This document shows, one piece after another, positions 1-7,928 of a stretch of 64,000 bases of DNA. The position numbers and the translations under genes are program-made. The notes beneath the pieces are model-generated. The model had not been told where the DNA came from. It saw only the letters and a list, made by a program, of their open reading frames with translations, and made no database searches. The DNA lies in assembly GCF_017876655.1 (NCBI RefSeq), contig NZ_JAGIOK010000001.1, positions 2,480,001-2,544,000 on the forward strand. The letters run 5' to 3'. Source of the DNA: Microbacterium imperiale. Its GTDB lineage: Bacteria; Actinomycetota; Actinomycetes; Actinomycetales; Microbacteriaceae. The number at the start of each line of letters is the position of its first letter. Positions within the stretch are counted from its first letter, which is position 1.

Positions 1-264
1 GCCACCGAGGCGCGCGAACGGTTTGCACACCATCTCGGCAACTTGACCATTACCGGGTTCAATAGCTCCCTCGGTAACCGTAGCTTCATCGAGAAGCGTG
101 ATCGGGTGGACTCGAACGGCAACCCGATCGGATATCGGAACGGCTTGAGCCTCAATGCTGATCTCGCCGTTCGCGACTCCTGGGGAGTCGACGCGATCTC
201 CGCGCGCACTGAGCAGCTCGCCGGTGAAGCGATGGCGGCATTCCCGCTTGCCTACCGGAGGTAA
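1..264 (+). CDS. GmrSD-type restriction endonuclease, C-terminal end (partial)
   Basis: The frame is open from base 1 and encodes the last 87 residues of a protein. It carries the end of the DUF1524 (HNH-like) domain of GmrSD/DUF262 proteins: the run HHLGNLTITGFNSSLGNR, a following EKR, an L-x-LN stretch, and the conserved W followed by I-x-x-R. GmrSD enzymes are type IV restriction systems that cut modified phage DNA, using a DUF262 nucleotide-binding domain and a DUF1524 nuclease domain. Only the tail is visible, so the N-terminal domain cannot be checked. It fits as defence cargo on the mobile element and is transcribed towards the SSB gene, with the repeat hairpin at 291-330 between them. 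Confidence 0.7.
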   Translation, partial: ATEARERFAHHLGNLTITGFNSSLGNRSFIEKRDRVDSNGNPIGYRNGLSLNADLAVRDSWGVDAISARTEQLAGEAMAAFPLAYRR

Positions 265-290
265 TTGACTCGATCGGGGTGTCCAGCACG

Positions 291-370
291 CGAGAGCGGC
301 GCGGGAGTACGATGACTCTCACGCCGCTCTCCTGTTGCGATGGGTCAGCGAGCAACCCCGACGCCGGTGG
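291..370 (+). repeat. 80-bp direct repeat, copy A, with internal hairpin
   Basis: This block aligns without gaps to 16,661-16,740; I count 14 mismatches in 80 (about 82% identity). It holds a hairpin: arms AGAGCGGCG (293-301) and CGCCGCTCT (322-330), continuing inward as GGGAGT with ACTCTC around a 6-base loop. The last 26 bases are the 3' end of the SSB gene on the other strand. The hairpin could terminate both the restriction gene (plus strand) and the SSB operon (minus strand), but the match continues well beyond it. Confidence 0.75.
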
Positions 371-797
371 TCGAGACCGGCTGGGCTACTGGCCCCGTGG
401 CGGATCTGTCCGCGGCGGGGCCGTTAGCTTTTGGGGCGCGGTCGACGGAGACGGTCGCGAACTTGAGCGACGCTCCGATGTTGTCGGCGACGATGTCGCG
501 CGTCTCTCGGGTGTTGCCCGTCTCCTTGTCGGTGTAGGTGCCGAACCGCAGGTCGCCGGCGACGATCACGCTGTCGCCCTTGCGCAGCGAGTTCGCGACG
601 TTCCGCGACTGCTGGTTGAACACGACGACGCGGTGGAACACCGTGCCGGCGTCCTCCCATCGGTTCGTCGTCTCGTTGAGGCGGCGATCGTTGACGGCGA
701 TCGTGAAGCGGGCATACTCGTTGCCCGACTCGCTCGCGCCGTGCTCGGGGTCACCGGTGAGGTTGCCCTCGATGGTGACCGGGATTCTGGTGGTCAT
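345..797 (-). CDS. ssb: single-stranded DNA-binding protein (element-borne)
   Basis: A 150-residue protein with an SSB OB-fold in residues 1-110: GNLTGDPE near the start, YARFTIAVNDR, then W/F-HRVVVFNQQSRNVANSL and KGDSVIVAGDLRFGTYTDKE. It coats single-stranded DNA, here probably during conjugative transfer. The start has a strong site (AAGGAG, 6 bases upstream). The tail after residue 120 is short and ends in GVGVAR, lacking the acidic tip (D-D-x-P-F type) that housekeeping SSBs use to recruit partners. The last eight codons lie inside repeat copy A, so the original C-terminus may have been replaced by recombination. It is the last gene of the conjugation operon. Confidence 0.93.
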   Translation of the reverse strand: MTTRIPVTIEGNLTGDPEHGASESGNEYARFTIAVNDRRLNETTNRWEDAGTVFHRVVVFNQQSRNVANSLRKGDSVIVAGDLRFGTYTDKETGNTRETRDIVADNIGASLKFATVSVDRAPKANGPAADRSATGPVAQPVSTTGVGVAR

Positions 798-831
798 GCT
801 TTCTCCTTCCGATCAGAGACGCCGAGGCGCC

Positions 832-1314
832 TCACTCGGCGTGGGCCCGGCTGGTCCACGCCTCCCATTCCTGCTCGTCGACGACGTCCGTCCACGAGCG
901 AGGCTTGTAGCGGCTGTGTCCACGCGAGCACCCGCCGGCGTACGCCCGACGCAGGCGAGGCAACGCGAGGGTGAGACGCTCGTGCCAGCCGATCGGGCCG
1001 AATCCCGAATCGGACGGGTGGAACGCCACCGTGTGCGCGGTGTGGAGCGCGGAGAGCTCCTCGACGAGGTCGCCGTGCTTGAACCAGCACGCCGGCACCA
1101 CCGACTCCGAGATCTGGTACCGCACCGTGAACCACTCGACCCAGTCGCGCAGCACGATCCATGCCGTCCGTGCGTCGGCATCCGTCAGCGAGCGCCACTT
1201 CACGATGTGTGCGCCGATGGGAGCGGACGACCCGGACCTGTCGGGCGGATTGAGTTCGGTCAGGTCGGCCGCGAGAGCATCGTCGAGATCCTCCGGCTCT
1301 TGTTCGTACGTCAC
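832..1314 (-). CDS. DUF4913-like protein of conjugative elements
   Basis: A 160-residue soluble protein of unknown function. The core (residues 50-105) reads W-I-V-L-R-D-WVEWFTVRY, then VPACWFKHGDLVEELSALH, which I recognise as the DUF4913 pattern common on actinobacterial plasmids and integrative elements. The C-terminal 40 residues are rich in Arg and include a CSRGHSRYKPRSW stretch. It starts with GTG overlapping the TGA of the upstream HNH gene, so translation is probably coupled. Its steady presence beside SSB and conjugation genes suggests a role in DNA processing or element maintenance, but no function is known. Confidence 0.75.
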   Translation of the reverse strand: MTYEQEPEDLDDALAADLTELNPPDRSGSSAPIGAHIVKWRSLTDADARTAWIVLRDWVEWFTVRYQISESVVPACWFKHGDLVEELSALHTAHTVAFHPSDSGFGPIGWHERLTLALPRLRRAYAGGCSRGHSRYKPRSWTDVVDEQEWEAWTSRAHAE

Positions 1315-1709
1315 GTCCCTGCTCCTTTCGCGTGAGTGAGTGTGCGACGCAGGGCGTCGAGGGCGAGCTCGGATGCCACGCGCCGGGTCCGATGCCGTGA
1401 CAGCACGGCATCCCGGTCGATGAGTCGATGAAGTAGCTCATGGCAGTACGGATGCAGGGGGATGAGATCGCCGTCCAGCTCATGGGCGACCCAGCGGCCG
1501 TCTTCGAGCCGCTGGACGCCGGCGTAGTCGAGATGGTGCAGCTCGAGGTCTCGCTTGTTCGCTGGAATGCCACATGCCGCGCACGCGAGCGGGTGCGGTT
1601 TCATCGCCGCGTGGGTGAACCACGCGTCGCGTCGCGCGAACCATGCCCGCGAACGGAGAAAGGTCGACCGATAGGCGTTCGCGTGGAGCGGGGTGCGGCG
1701 ATTGCTCAC
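1311..1709 (-). CDS. small HNH-type zinc protein
   Basis: A 132-residue protein. Residues 42-100 show CAACG (CxxC), then LELHHLDY and LHPYCHELLH, the pattern of an HNH nuclease fold in which Cys/His pairs hold zinc and the HH pair belongs to the metal-binding catalytic site. The GTG start is chosen because it overlaps the TGA of the upstream coupling-protein gene; a longer frame reaching 2240 would lie inside that gene and is rejected. It overlaps the DUF4913 gene by four bases downstream. It could nick or cut DNA during transfer, or be an element-borne defence nuclease; the context does not decide. Confidence 0.7.
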   Translation of the reverse strand: MSNRRTPLHANAYRSTFLRSRAWFARRDAWFTHAAMKPHPLACAACGIPANKRDLELHHLDYAGVQRLEDGRWVAHELDGDLIPLHPYCHELLHRLIDRDAVLSRHRTRRVASELALDALRRTLTHAKGAGT

Positions 1710-3538
1710 TCCTCGCTCACCGCCTCTGCGGACTTGACGGGTGCTGCGGCTGGCTCGGGTGCCGCCGGTGCTCGGTGCGCATCCTCGAAGGTGCTCCGCT
1801 GCTCCTGCTCCGTCTCGCGCTTGCCGAGTTGGATTGCGCGGGCGTCGCGACGTTCGTCCCATCCGGCGAGGTCGAGGAGCACGCTCCGGCGGTTGCGGTA
1901 CGCGAGCAGGCCGGCGGTCGGTGGCAGTCGGCGGATCTCGTCGACCGACATGAGGGGTCGCCGCTCGTGCTGCTCGCTGGTCGAGTGGCCGGCGTCGCGC
2001 GTCGACCACGACCGTTGTTCGCGACGGGTGTCGCGGGTGCCGAGGAGCGACTCGATGTCGCGCAGGTGGTCGACGTGGCTCGCTCCGCCGAGCAGCACCT
2101 TGGCCGTCGCGGCGGCCCAGATCGTGTCGGCCTCCGCCCGCGACCATGATGTCTCGGCTTGCGAGAGAGCCTGCAGCACGATGAACGTGCAGATGCCGCG
2201 ACCGCCGCCATCGGCCATGATCCGTGGCAGGCTGCCCCACCGGAACATGTTGGCGATCTCGTCGAGGATCAGTCCGAGCGGATGCGTGAGCCGTGCACCT
2301 GGCAGGGCGAGTGCGCGCTTGCGGGCGACCTCAACGATGTCGTCGAGGACGGCGCCGAGCCATCCACCCATCGCGGCCGCGCCGGACGACGAACCGATCA
2401 GGTAGAGCGTGTTCGCCGCGTCGAGGAAGCTCATCGGGTCGAGCGCCGGGTCCCCCGGGCGGGGAGAGAGCGCGTCGCGGATCTGGGGCACGGCGAGTGG
2501 AGCGACGGCACCGCTGACCCCGAACCAGATGGACGAGACGAGCTTCTCGTCGCCGGCGATGGTGGCATCGAGGCTGTCGCCCCAGCCCGGCGCGCCGTCG
2601 GCTTTGAGGATCTCGACCGCGTCCCGCGTCTGCGCCGGGCTCGTGCCCCAGTCGTAGAGCTCTGCGATGGACATGCCGCCGACGGCGGCCGCGTGGAGGA
2701 GTCGTCCGAGGACGACGCCGGACGCTTGTGCCCATTCGCCGTTCGTCGTCGAGGAGCCGAGCGCGGTGCCGGTGATGATCGCGCTGCCGCGCTGCATCGC
2801 GACCAGCGGGTCTTCGCATCCGGCGATCGGCGAGATGCGGAGCGGATGCCGGACGCCGGACAGTCCCTGCGGGTCGAACACATGGACGTCGCCGCGGGCC
2901 TGCCGCATCCGCATGGTCGCCGTGAGGTTGTCGTTCGTCGTCGAGGTCGTGATGAGAGGACCCGACCAGTCGAGGATCGCCGAGATCAGGATCCGGTAGC
3001 CCTTGCCCGAGCGGGGCGGGCCTTCGAGCGCGACGGAGTCTTCGATGGAGACGTACACGTCGCGTCCGCGTGCCGTGCCGACTCTCCACCCGACGTCTGT
3101 CGCCTGCGGGCGAGCGAGATCAGGGCGCAGCTGCGCCGCTCGACGCAGCACGGCCTTAGCGGAGAGATGGTCGCGGATCTCACTCGAGGTCGCGAATCCC
3201 GGCCTGGTGCGCAGGTCGGCAAGGAAGGCGCGGTCGGACTCCCGGTAGCGACGCACGGCGACCAGAATCCAGACGGCCGCGGCGACGATCAGGACGACGG
3301 CTGCGGCATCCACGATGCGGATCGCCGCGACCGGCATCGCGCATTGCGCTGGTGCCGCGTACGCAGAGGCATCGCCGGTGATCGCGAGGCCGAGCCCGGC
3401 GAACAGGTGCTCGGGAATCGGTCGCGCGCCGCAGGCGATCTGAGTGACGAGCTCGGCGAGGAAGCCGAACGCGAACGACAGGATCACCGCAGCCGCGATG
3501 AGGATCGCGATCGCCTTGCCGAGCATCCCCTGGTTCAT
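1706..3538 (-). CDS. type IV coupling protein (TraD/TraG/VirD4-like ATPase)
   Basis: A 610-residue membrane ATPase that links the relaxosome to the secretion channel and pumps DNA. Two N-terminal membrane segments are visible (about residues 8-32 and 70-95). Walker A is GPPRSGKGYR near residue 175 and Walker B is GLILDEIANM near residue 410. The segment FRWGSLPRIMADGGGRGI, followed by a Gln/Ser-rich loop, is typical of this family. The Pro/Ala/Glu-rich tail (last 50 residues) is probably disordered and may contact the relaxosome. It lies nine bases after the ParA-like gene and overlaps the HNH gene by four. Family and role are well supported; the exact Tra/Trb name is not. Confidence 0.92.
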   Translation of the reverse strand: MNQGMLGKAIAILIAAAVILSFAFGFLAELVTQIACGARPIPEHLFAGLGLAITGDASAYAAPAQCAMPVAAIRIVDAAAVVLIVAAAVWILVAVRRYRESDRAFLADLRTRPGFATSSEIRDHLSAKAVLRRAAQLRPDLARPQATDVGWRVGTARGRDVYVSIEDSVALEGPPRSGKGYRILISAILDWSGPLITTSTTNDNLTATMRMRQARGDVHVFDPQGLSGVRHPLRISPIAGCEDPLVAMQRGSAIITGTALGSSTTNGEWAQASGVVLGRLLHAAAVGGMSIAELYDWGTSPAQTRDAVEILKADGAPGWGDSLDATIAGDEKLVSSIWFGVSGAVAPLAVPQIRDALSPRPGDPALDPMSFLDAANTLYLIGSSSGAAAMGGWLGAVLDDIVEVARKRALALPGARLTHPLGLILDEIANMFRWGSLPRIMADGGGRGICTFIVLQALSQAETSWSRAEADTIWAAATAKVLLGGASHVDHLRDIESLLGTRDTRREQRSWSTRDAGHSTSEQHERRPLMSVDEIRRLPPTAGLLAYRNRRSVLLDLAGWDERRDARAIQLGKRETEQEQRSTFEDAHRAPAAPEPAAAPVKSAEAVSEE

Positions 3539-3547
3539 GATCGGTAC

Positions 3548-4831
3548 CTACAGCGCTTCGGCAACGGCTGCGGCGGTTGCGAGCCAGGCGTCGCGCGTAC
3601 GTCTCCGCAACGCGTCGAATCGGAGCGGTCCGGCCTTGAGGGCGGGATCGAACGGAATCATCTGCACAGCGCGCACGTGATCCCGGAATCCGTCCGCGAT
3701 GCGGAACGCGGCAGCGGCTGAGGGCTCCGACTGGGTCACGACGACGACCGCCCGGTCGGCGAGGAGGCTGGATCGCTCGTCGCGTCCGCGGAGTGCGTCG
3801 AGCAGTAAGGCGGCGGACTCTGCGGACTCGGGTGTCGCGAGCGTCGGAATGACGAGCTGGTACGAGTTGTCGACCATGCGCAGCCAGCGCTCGGCCGATT
3901 CGTCGTTCCCCGAATCGAAGAGGACGAGGCGGTAGAACCGTGCCGCGACCTGCATCAGCAGGTCGAACTCGGCCGATGCGATGCGCTGATCGGTCGCGAG
4001 CAGCTCCGGGTTCGAGCGAAGCACGTCGTAGCGGTCCGAGGCTTGGTGGTGCACGAAGCGAGTGATGTCGGAGATCCCGGCGCCGAGTGCGAGCAGGCGG
4101 GATGCCTCGGGCAGCAGGTCGCGCAACGTTGTGTCGTAGAGGCCTTGCTCGGTGCGCCACCCGAGCGTTCCACGGGTGTCGTTGTTGTCCCACGCGAGCA
4201 CATTGCCGCCGCCCTCGCGGGCGTAGACCGCCGAGAGCATCGCGGTGGTCATGGTCTTGCCGACGCCGCCTTTGCCGTTTGCGATCGCAATCGTGCGGCA
4301 TCCGGCCCACTGCCTCGACACGACGGACGTCCACTCTGTGCGCTGACGCTCGGCCGCCGAGGGCTTGATTGTGATCCCCAACCGCTGCGCGAATCGTCGC
4401 CAACCACCCGCGCCTGTGGTGAGACCGGATGCCGGTGCGAGGAAGGAGGGGCGAGCGGGCGGCTCCGCAGCCGCCGTGTCGGGGGTGTCCGGCGCGGTCG
4501 GCTGCGGAGCTTCTTCGCTCACCTCCTCTCCATACGTCGTTGTCGGGGTGGTCGCGGTGGCGACCGGTTCCGCGGGCTCGAGGGGTGTGAGGTGCCCGTC
4601 CGGCGCGACGAGTAGGCGGTGGTCGCCTCGATCGCCCGAGGTGATCAGTTCGACGGTCGCTCCCGTGCGCTTGGCTTCGTCAGTCGCGCGTCTGACGATC
4701 GCGTGCCGCACGTCTTCGTCGGGGGCTGCGGGGATCGACTCCGCATGACCGTCCAGCGTGACGAAAGTCACGTGTGCGCCGCTCACCGTCGCGTACGCGC
4801 GGGGGTAGGTGATGATCGTGCTCATGCTCAC
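3548..4831 (-). CDS. ParA/MinD-like ATPase of the conjugation operon
   Basis: A 427-residue protein. The N-terminal 165 residues are a variable Pro/Ala/Thr-rich region. From about residue 175 there is a deviant Walker A, NGKGGVGKTMTT, of the ParA/MinD family, followed by LAWDNNDTRGTLGWR in place of the usual D-x-D-P-Q motif and VLFDSGND near residue 290 as Walker B. These ATPases position DNA or protein assemblies on membranes or nucleoids. It sits between the VirB4-like and coupling ATPases, overlapping the former by ATGA, so it is probably part of the transfer machine (positioning the channel or the DNA) rather than a plasmid partition gene; no ParB is seen beside it. Confidence 0.85.
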   Translation of the reverse strand: MSMSTIITYPRAYATVSGAHVTFVTLDGHAESIPAAPDEDVRHAIVRRATDEAKRTGATVELITSGDRGDHRLLVAPDGHLTPLEPAEPVATATTPTTTYGEEVSEEAPQPTAPDTPDTAAAEPPARPSFLAPASGLTTGAGGWRRFAQRLGITIKPSAAERQRTEWTSVVSRQWAGCRTIAIANGKGGVGKTMTTAMLSAVYAREGGGNVLAWDNNDTRGTLGWRTEQGLYDTTLRDLLPEASRLLALGAGISDITRFVHHQASDRYDVLRSNPELLATDQRIASAEFDLLMQVAARFYRLVLFDSGNDESAERWLRMVDNSYQLVIPTLATPESAESAALLLDALRGRDERSSLLADRAVVVVTQSEPSAAAAFRIADGFRDHVRAVQMIPFDPALKAGPLRFDALRRRTRDAWLATAAAVAEAL

Positions 4832-6435
4832 TGCTCCTCGGTGTTCTCGCGAGGTCCGGCAGTGAGCCAGCCCTCGATCCCGGTGTCGATCTCACGTGTT
4901 TCCGGCCACAGCGTGTCGAGCGTCGCCGCGTCGATCGCGCGGACGTCGGTCTCTTCGCGGTCCGCCGGGGCCAACGCATCGTCGGTTGCGAACAACTCGT
5001 ACTCCCACTCGGTCGACGTCGCGAAGCAGTCGACGAGGTAGGAGTATTGACCGACGTACGCGAGGAATTCGCCCTTGCGCAGATGCCGAGCCATCTCGAC
5101 GTGCGGCGCCGGCAGGTTGAGTCGCGCGCGAAGCGCCGCTTGCTCCTGGCTGTTCACACGGAAGATGAACTTGTTCTCGATGTCGCCGACGATCGAGTAC
5201 GCGAGTGACCGCTCGAGCGATCCTTCGTCGCCGACGGCGTCGAGGTCGCCCATCTTGTGCAGGATGACGATGTTGCTGATGCCGTAGTGGCGCGAAAGCT
5301 TCAGCCACTGCTGGAACATCTGCAGCGACGAGAGCGACGTCATGTCGCGCCAGCCCTCCTCGCGGACGACGTAGCGCGTGCGATGCGCGGCGCGGTCGGA
5401 GATCACGGCCTGGATCCACGCCGTCGAGCACACCTGCGTGAGCTGCGCGGCAAGATCGCCGCGCGCGAAGAGCTCGGACGTGTCGGTGACGACGATCGGC
5501 GCTTCCTGGTCGAACTCCACGGTGGACTCGTCTTCGAAGAGGCCTGACAGGTCTCCCTCGACAAGCCGGCGCAGCACGAACCGCGGCTGAATCGCGCCCT
5601 CGGCGGCGTGGAACGCGGCATCCGTCTCACCCGCGATCTCGCCGAGCTCCTCGAACACTCCGCGCAACGTCGGGTGGTCGTCCGTGCGGAGAATGCAGCG
5701 GTCAAGCGCATCGAGTAGGGCTGCGTGCTCGACCGCCGACAGACGTGCGCCGAGAGTCATCTCGATGAGCGCGATCAGCGTGCCGATGCGCCGCTGCTTC
5801 ACCATCTGCTCGTGCTGCTCGTCCGTCGCGCCCGTTCGTCGCGGACCGCGGTCGAGCGGGTTCAGCCGCGTGCCTGTGCCTCCGCCGAGTCGGATCACCC
5901 GACCGCCGGGAATCGCCTCGGCCACCGCCACCCACTCGCCCTTGGGATCGGAGGGGACAACCACCTGATGCCCGAACGCGATCGACCTCGTCACGAGCGT
6001 CTTCACGGTCGCGGACTTGCCACCGCGGTACGCACCCAACACGAGGATGTTCGTCGAGAAGGTGCCTCGCTCGGACGAGTCGACGTACGCCTCCCACGGC
6101 GAGAAGTGCCACAACGCGTCGGCGTTGAGGTCGACGCCGAGGATCGGCCCGCGATGACCGAGCCCAGAATCGGCGACGAACGGGTAGATGCCCGCGATGT
6201 GCTGCGACGTCGCCTGGTGCGGTGGGATCCACGCCTTCGCGAGGTTCCAGTAGCCGCCGCGCACCAGCCCCGGCCCAAACGGCCCCGGAACAGCGGCTTC
6301 AGGTAGCCCGCGATCGCGTCGGGACGTCCGCGTGGGCTTCTGGTCCTGTCGAGTGCGGTTGATCTCGCGCTGCAGATCGCGCTTCTCGCGCCGACTGAGC
6401 TCGACGGGAGTGAAGGATGCCGCGTGCCTGACCAT
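4828..6435 (-). CDS. VirB4-like conjugation ATPase (C-terminal motor type)
   Basis: A 535-residue ATPase that powers the type IV secretion channel. Walker A is GAYRGGKSAT near residue 135. LNPLDRGPRR and the long helical region IALIEMTLGARLSAVEHAAL follow, and the Walker B equivalent is RYVVREEGWRDM, where the usual Asp-Glu pair is Glu-Glu. QLTQVCSTAWIQAVI and LHKMGDLDAVGDEGS resemble the VirB4/TraC motor. The N-terminal VirB4 domain is missing because it seems to be supplied by the neighbouring SCO6880 gene. Both GTG (6438) and ATG (6435) can start; the ATG overlapping the upstream stop as TGATG is preferred. Confidence 0.85.
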   Translation of the reverse strand: MVRHAASFTPVELSRREKRDLQREINRTRQDQKPTRTSRRDRGLPEAAVPGPFGPGLVRGGYWNLAKAWIPPHQATSQHIAGIYPFVADSGLGHRGPILGVDLNADALWHFSPWEAYVDSSERGTFSTNILVLGAYRGGKSATVKTLVTRSIAFGHQVVVPSDPKGEWVAVAEAIPGGRVIRLGGGTGTRLNPLDRGPRRTGATDEQHEQMVKQRRIGTLIALIEMTLGARLSAVEHAALLDALDRCILRTDDHPTLRGVFEELGEIAGETDAAFHAAEGAIQPRFVLRRLVEGDLSGLFEDESTVEFDQEAPIVVTDTSELFARGDLAAQLTQVCSTAWIQAVISDRAAHRTRYVVREEGWRDMTSLSSLQMFQQWLKLSRHYGISNIVILHKMGDLDAVGDEGSLERSLAYSIVGDIENKFIFRVNSQEQAALRARLNLPAPHVEMARHLRKGEFLAYVGQYSYLVDCFATSTEWEYELFATDDALAPADREETDVRAIDAATLDTLWPETREIDTGIEGWLTAGPRENTEEQ

Positions 6436-7928
6436 CACTTCATTCCCATCCCGATCGGCAGCGCGTTGACCATGAGCGCCTCGGCCTGCTGGCAGTAGAG
6501 AACCTGCGCCTCCATGCCCGCGCGCGAGAGCGCGTTGCGCATCCCGGCGATGGCCTGGTCGAGGCGTTCCTCATCGGGCGCGGTGACGGTGAGGTAGGCG
6601 CCGTACTGGAACTCGCCGTGGCCGCGTGCGATCTCCTGCTCGCGCTGCTCGAGGGCGCGCCAGTCCGCGGCATCCGCGGCCGATCCGTCGGCGCCGCGCT
6701 TCGCCCGCAGCGACTCGTTGCCCCGCCACACCTTCTTCTCATCGCGGATGCGCTTGAGCGCCTTCCCTACGGGCACCGGGGTGAGGACGATCGAGAAGAT
6801 GTGCGTGATCGCTTCGCCGGTGTGCGGATGCCGCGCGAACACGACAGGGGAGAGGAACCCGACGGGTGAGTCGGACCGTGGCCACTCGTGCACCCACATC
6901 GTCGTGTGCACGCCCGAATCGGTGACGACGATGCCGTTGCGCCCCTTCGGTTCCTCGAGGTACATCGGCCCGACGGCCACGGGATCGACGCCGGCGACGG
7001 CCTCCGGCCGGTTCTGGACAGTGGAAGCGAACTCCGGATCGAAGGCGAGCCGCCCGAGCGCGGCGACGTCTCGTGGGGAGAGCCAGCGACGGACCGTGAT
7101 CTTCGCGGACGTCAGGGCGTCCGCGAGATTCCCCGCTTCGATCTGCGCGAGCGTGACGATCGCCTCCTTCCCGCCGCCGAGCGCTTTGAGCTGGCCGCCG
7201 AGAACGACGAGGTCGAGGGTGAGGACGATGTAGTTGCGGTGGGCGACTTCGAACCGTTCGGACAGGTCCATCACGTCCTGGTAATTGTGCGCGACGGGGG
7301 AGTCGGCGCTCAGGTTCTGGACTCGGTGTACGGTGTCGTAGTGCTCTCGGGCGGCGCGGATCGTCGTCGGCAGTGTGCGCTCTTGCAGCGTGACCCGCTT
7401 CACGCCCGGGCGTTGCGTAAACGGGCCGAGCACGCGGTCGAACTGCTCCGCGAGGTCGAACCGTTCCGGCAGGTCGTGCATGAGGAACCCCTGCACTTCG
7501 AGCTCCGCGATCACGGATACCGATCGGTCTTGCGGGTTGTAGGCTGCCGCGACGTTGTTGACGTCCCAGAGTTGGATCGAGGCGCGCGTGCCGGGCAGGT
7601 TGAGCGTGCCGGTCAGCCGTGGTCGCTCAGGGCGGAACTTCTCCGTCGTGGCGCCGGTCGCGTGGCGGACCTGCTTCATGAGCCACAGTCCCGCCATCCT
7701 CGGCGTCGACATCCCGCGGATCGTCGTCAGCGCGGTGATGCCGAACGCGAGGTAGATCGGAGCGCCGTAGAGGAGCCCCAGCGGGCCGAAGCGGTTCACG
7801 AAGATGAGCAGCGCGACTGCGGCGGTCGTGATGAACGTGAGCTGCCACGGATCCATGCCCATGACGACGCCCTGTCGCGAGCGGCGAGGCAGGCGGACGG
7901 GACGCGCGTACTCGGTGGACTCGGTCAT
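6435..7928 (-). CDS. SCO6880-family conjugation protein
   Basis: A 497-residue protein with a PrgI-like N-terminal part: VRLPRRSRQGVVMGMDPWQL followed by two membrane segments (about residues 30-70). After this comes a soluble domain resembling the N-terminal half of VirB4 (W-x-V-N-N-V-A-A, LGPFTQRPGV, then YIVLTLDLV). Proteins of this type are known from actinobacterial integrative elements and pair with a separate VirB4-like motor, as here. It probably anchors the motor ATPase at the inner membrane. It overlaps the TrbL-like gene upstream (ATGA) and the VirB4-like gene downstream (TGATG), giving a tightly coupled unit. Confidence 0.85.
   Translation of the reverse strand: MTESTEYARPVRLPRRSRQGVVMGMDPWQLTFITTAAVALLIFVNRFGPLGLLYGAPIYLAFGITALTTIRGMSTPRMAGLWLMKQVRHATGATTEKFRPERPRLTGTLNLPGTRASIQLWDVNNVAAAYNPQDRSVSVIAELEVQGFLMHDLPERFDLAEQFDRVLGPFTQRPGVKRVTLQERTLPTTIRAAREHYDTVHRVQNLSADSPVAHNYQDVMDLSERFEVAHRNYIVLTLDLVVLGGQLKALGGGKEAIVTLAQIEAGNLADALTSAKITVRRWLSPRDVAALGRLAFDPEFASTVQNRPEAVAGVDPVAVGPMYLEEPKGRNGIVVTDSGVHTTMWVHEWPRSDSPVGFLSPVVFARHPHTGEAITHIFSIVLTPVPVGKALKRIRDEKKVWRGNESLRAKRGADGSAADAADWRALEQREQEIARGHGEFQYGAYLTVTAPDEERLDQAIAGMRNALSRAGMEAQVLYCQQAEALMVNALPIGMGMK

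Noticed and set aside
293..330. Copy A hairpin as nothing more than a transcription terminator
   Set aside because: It may terminate, but the similarity to 16,661-16,740 continues 40 bases past the stem into coding sequence, so a plain terminator does not explain it.
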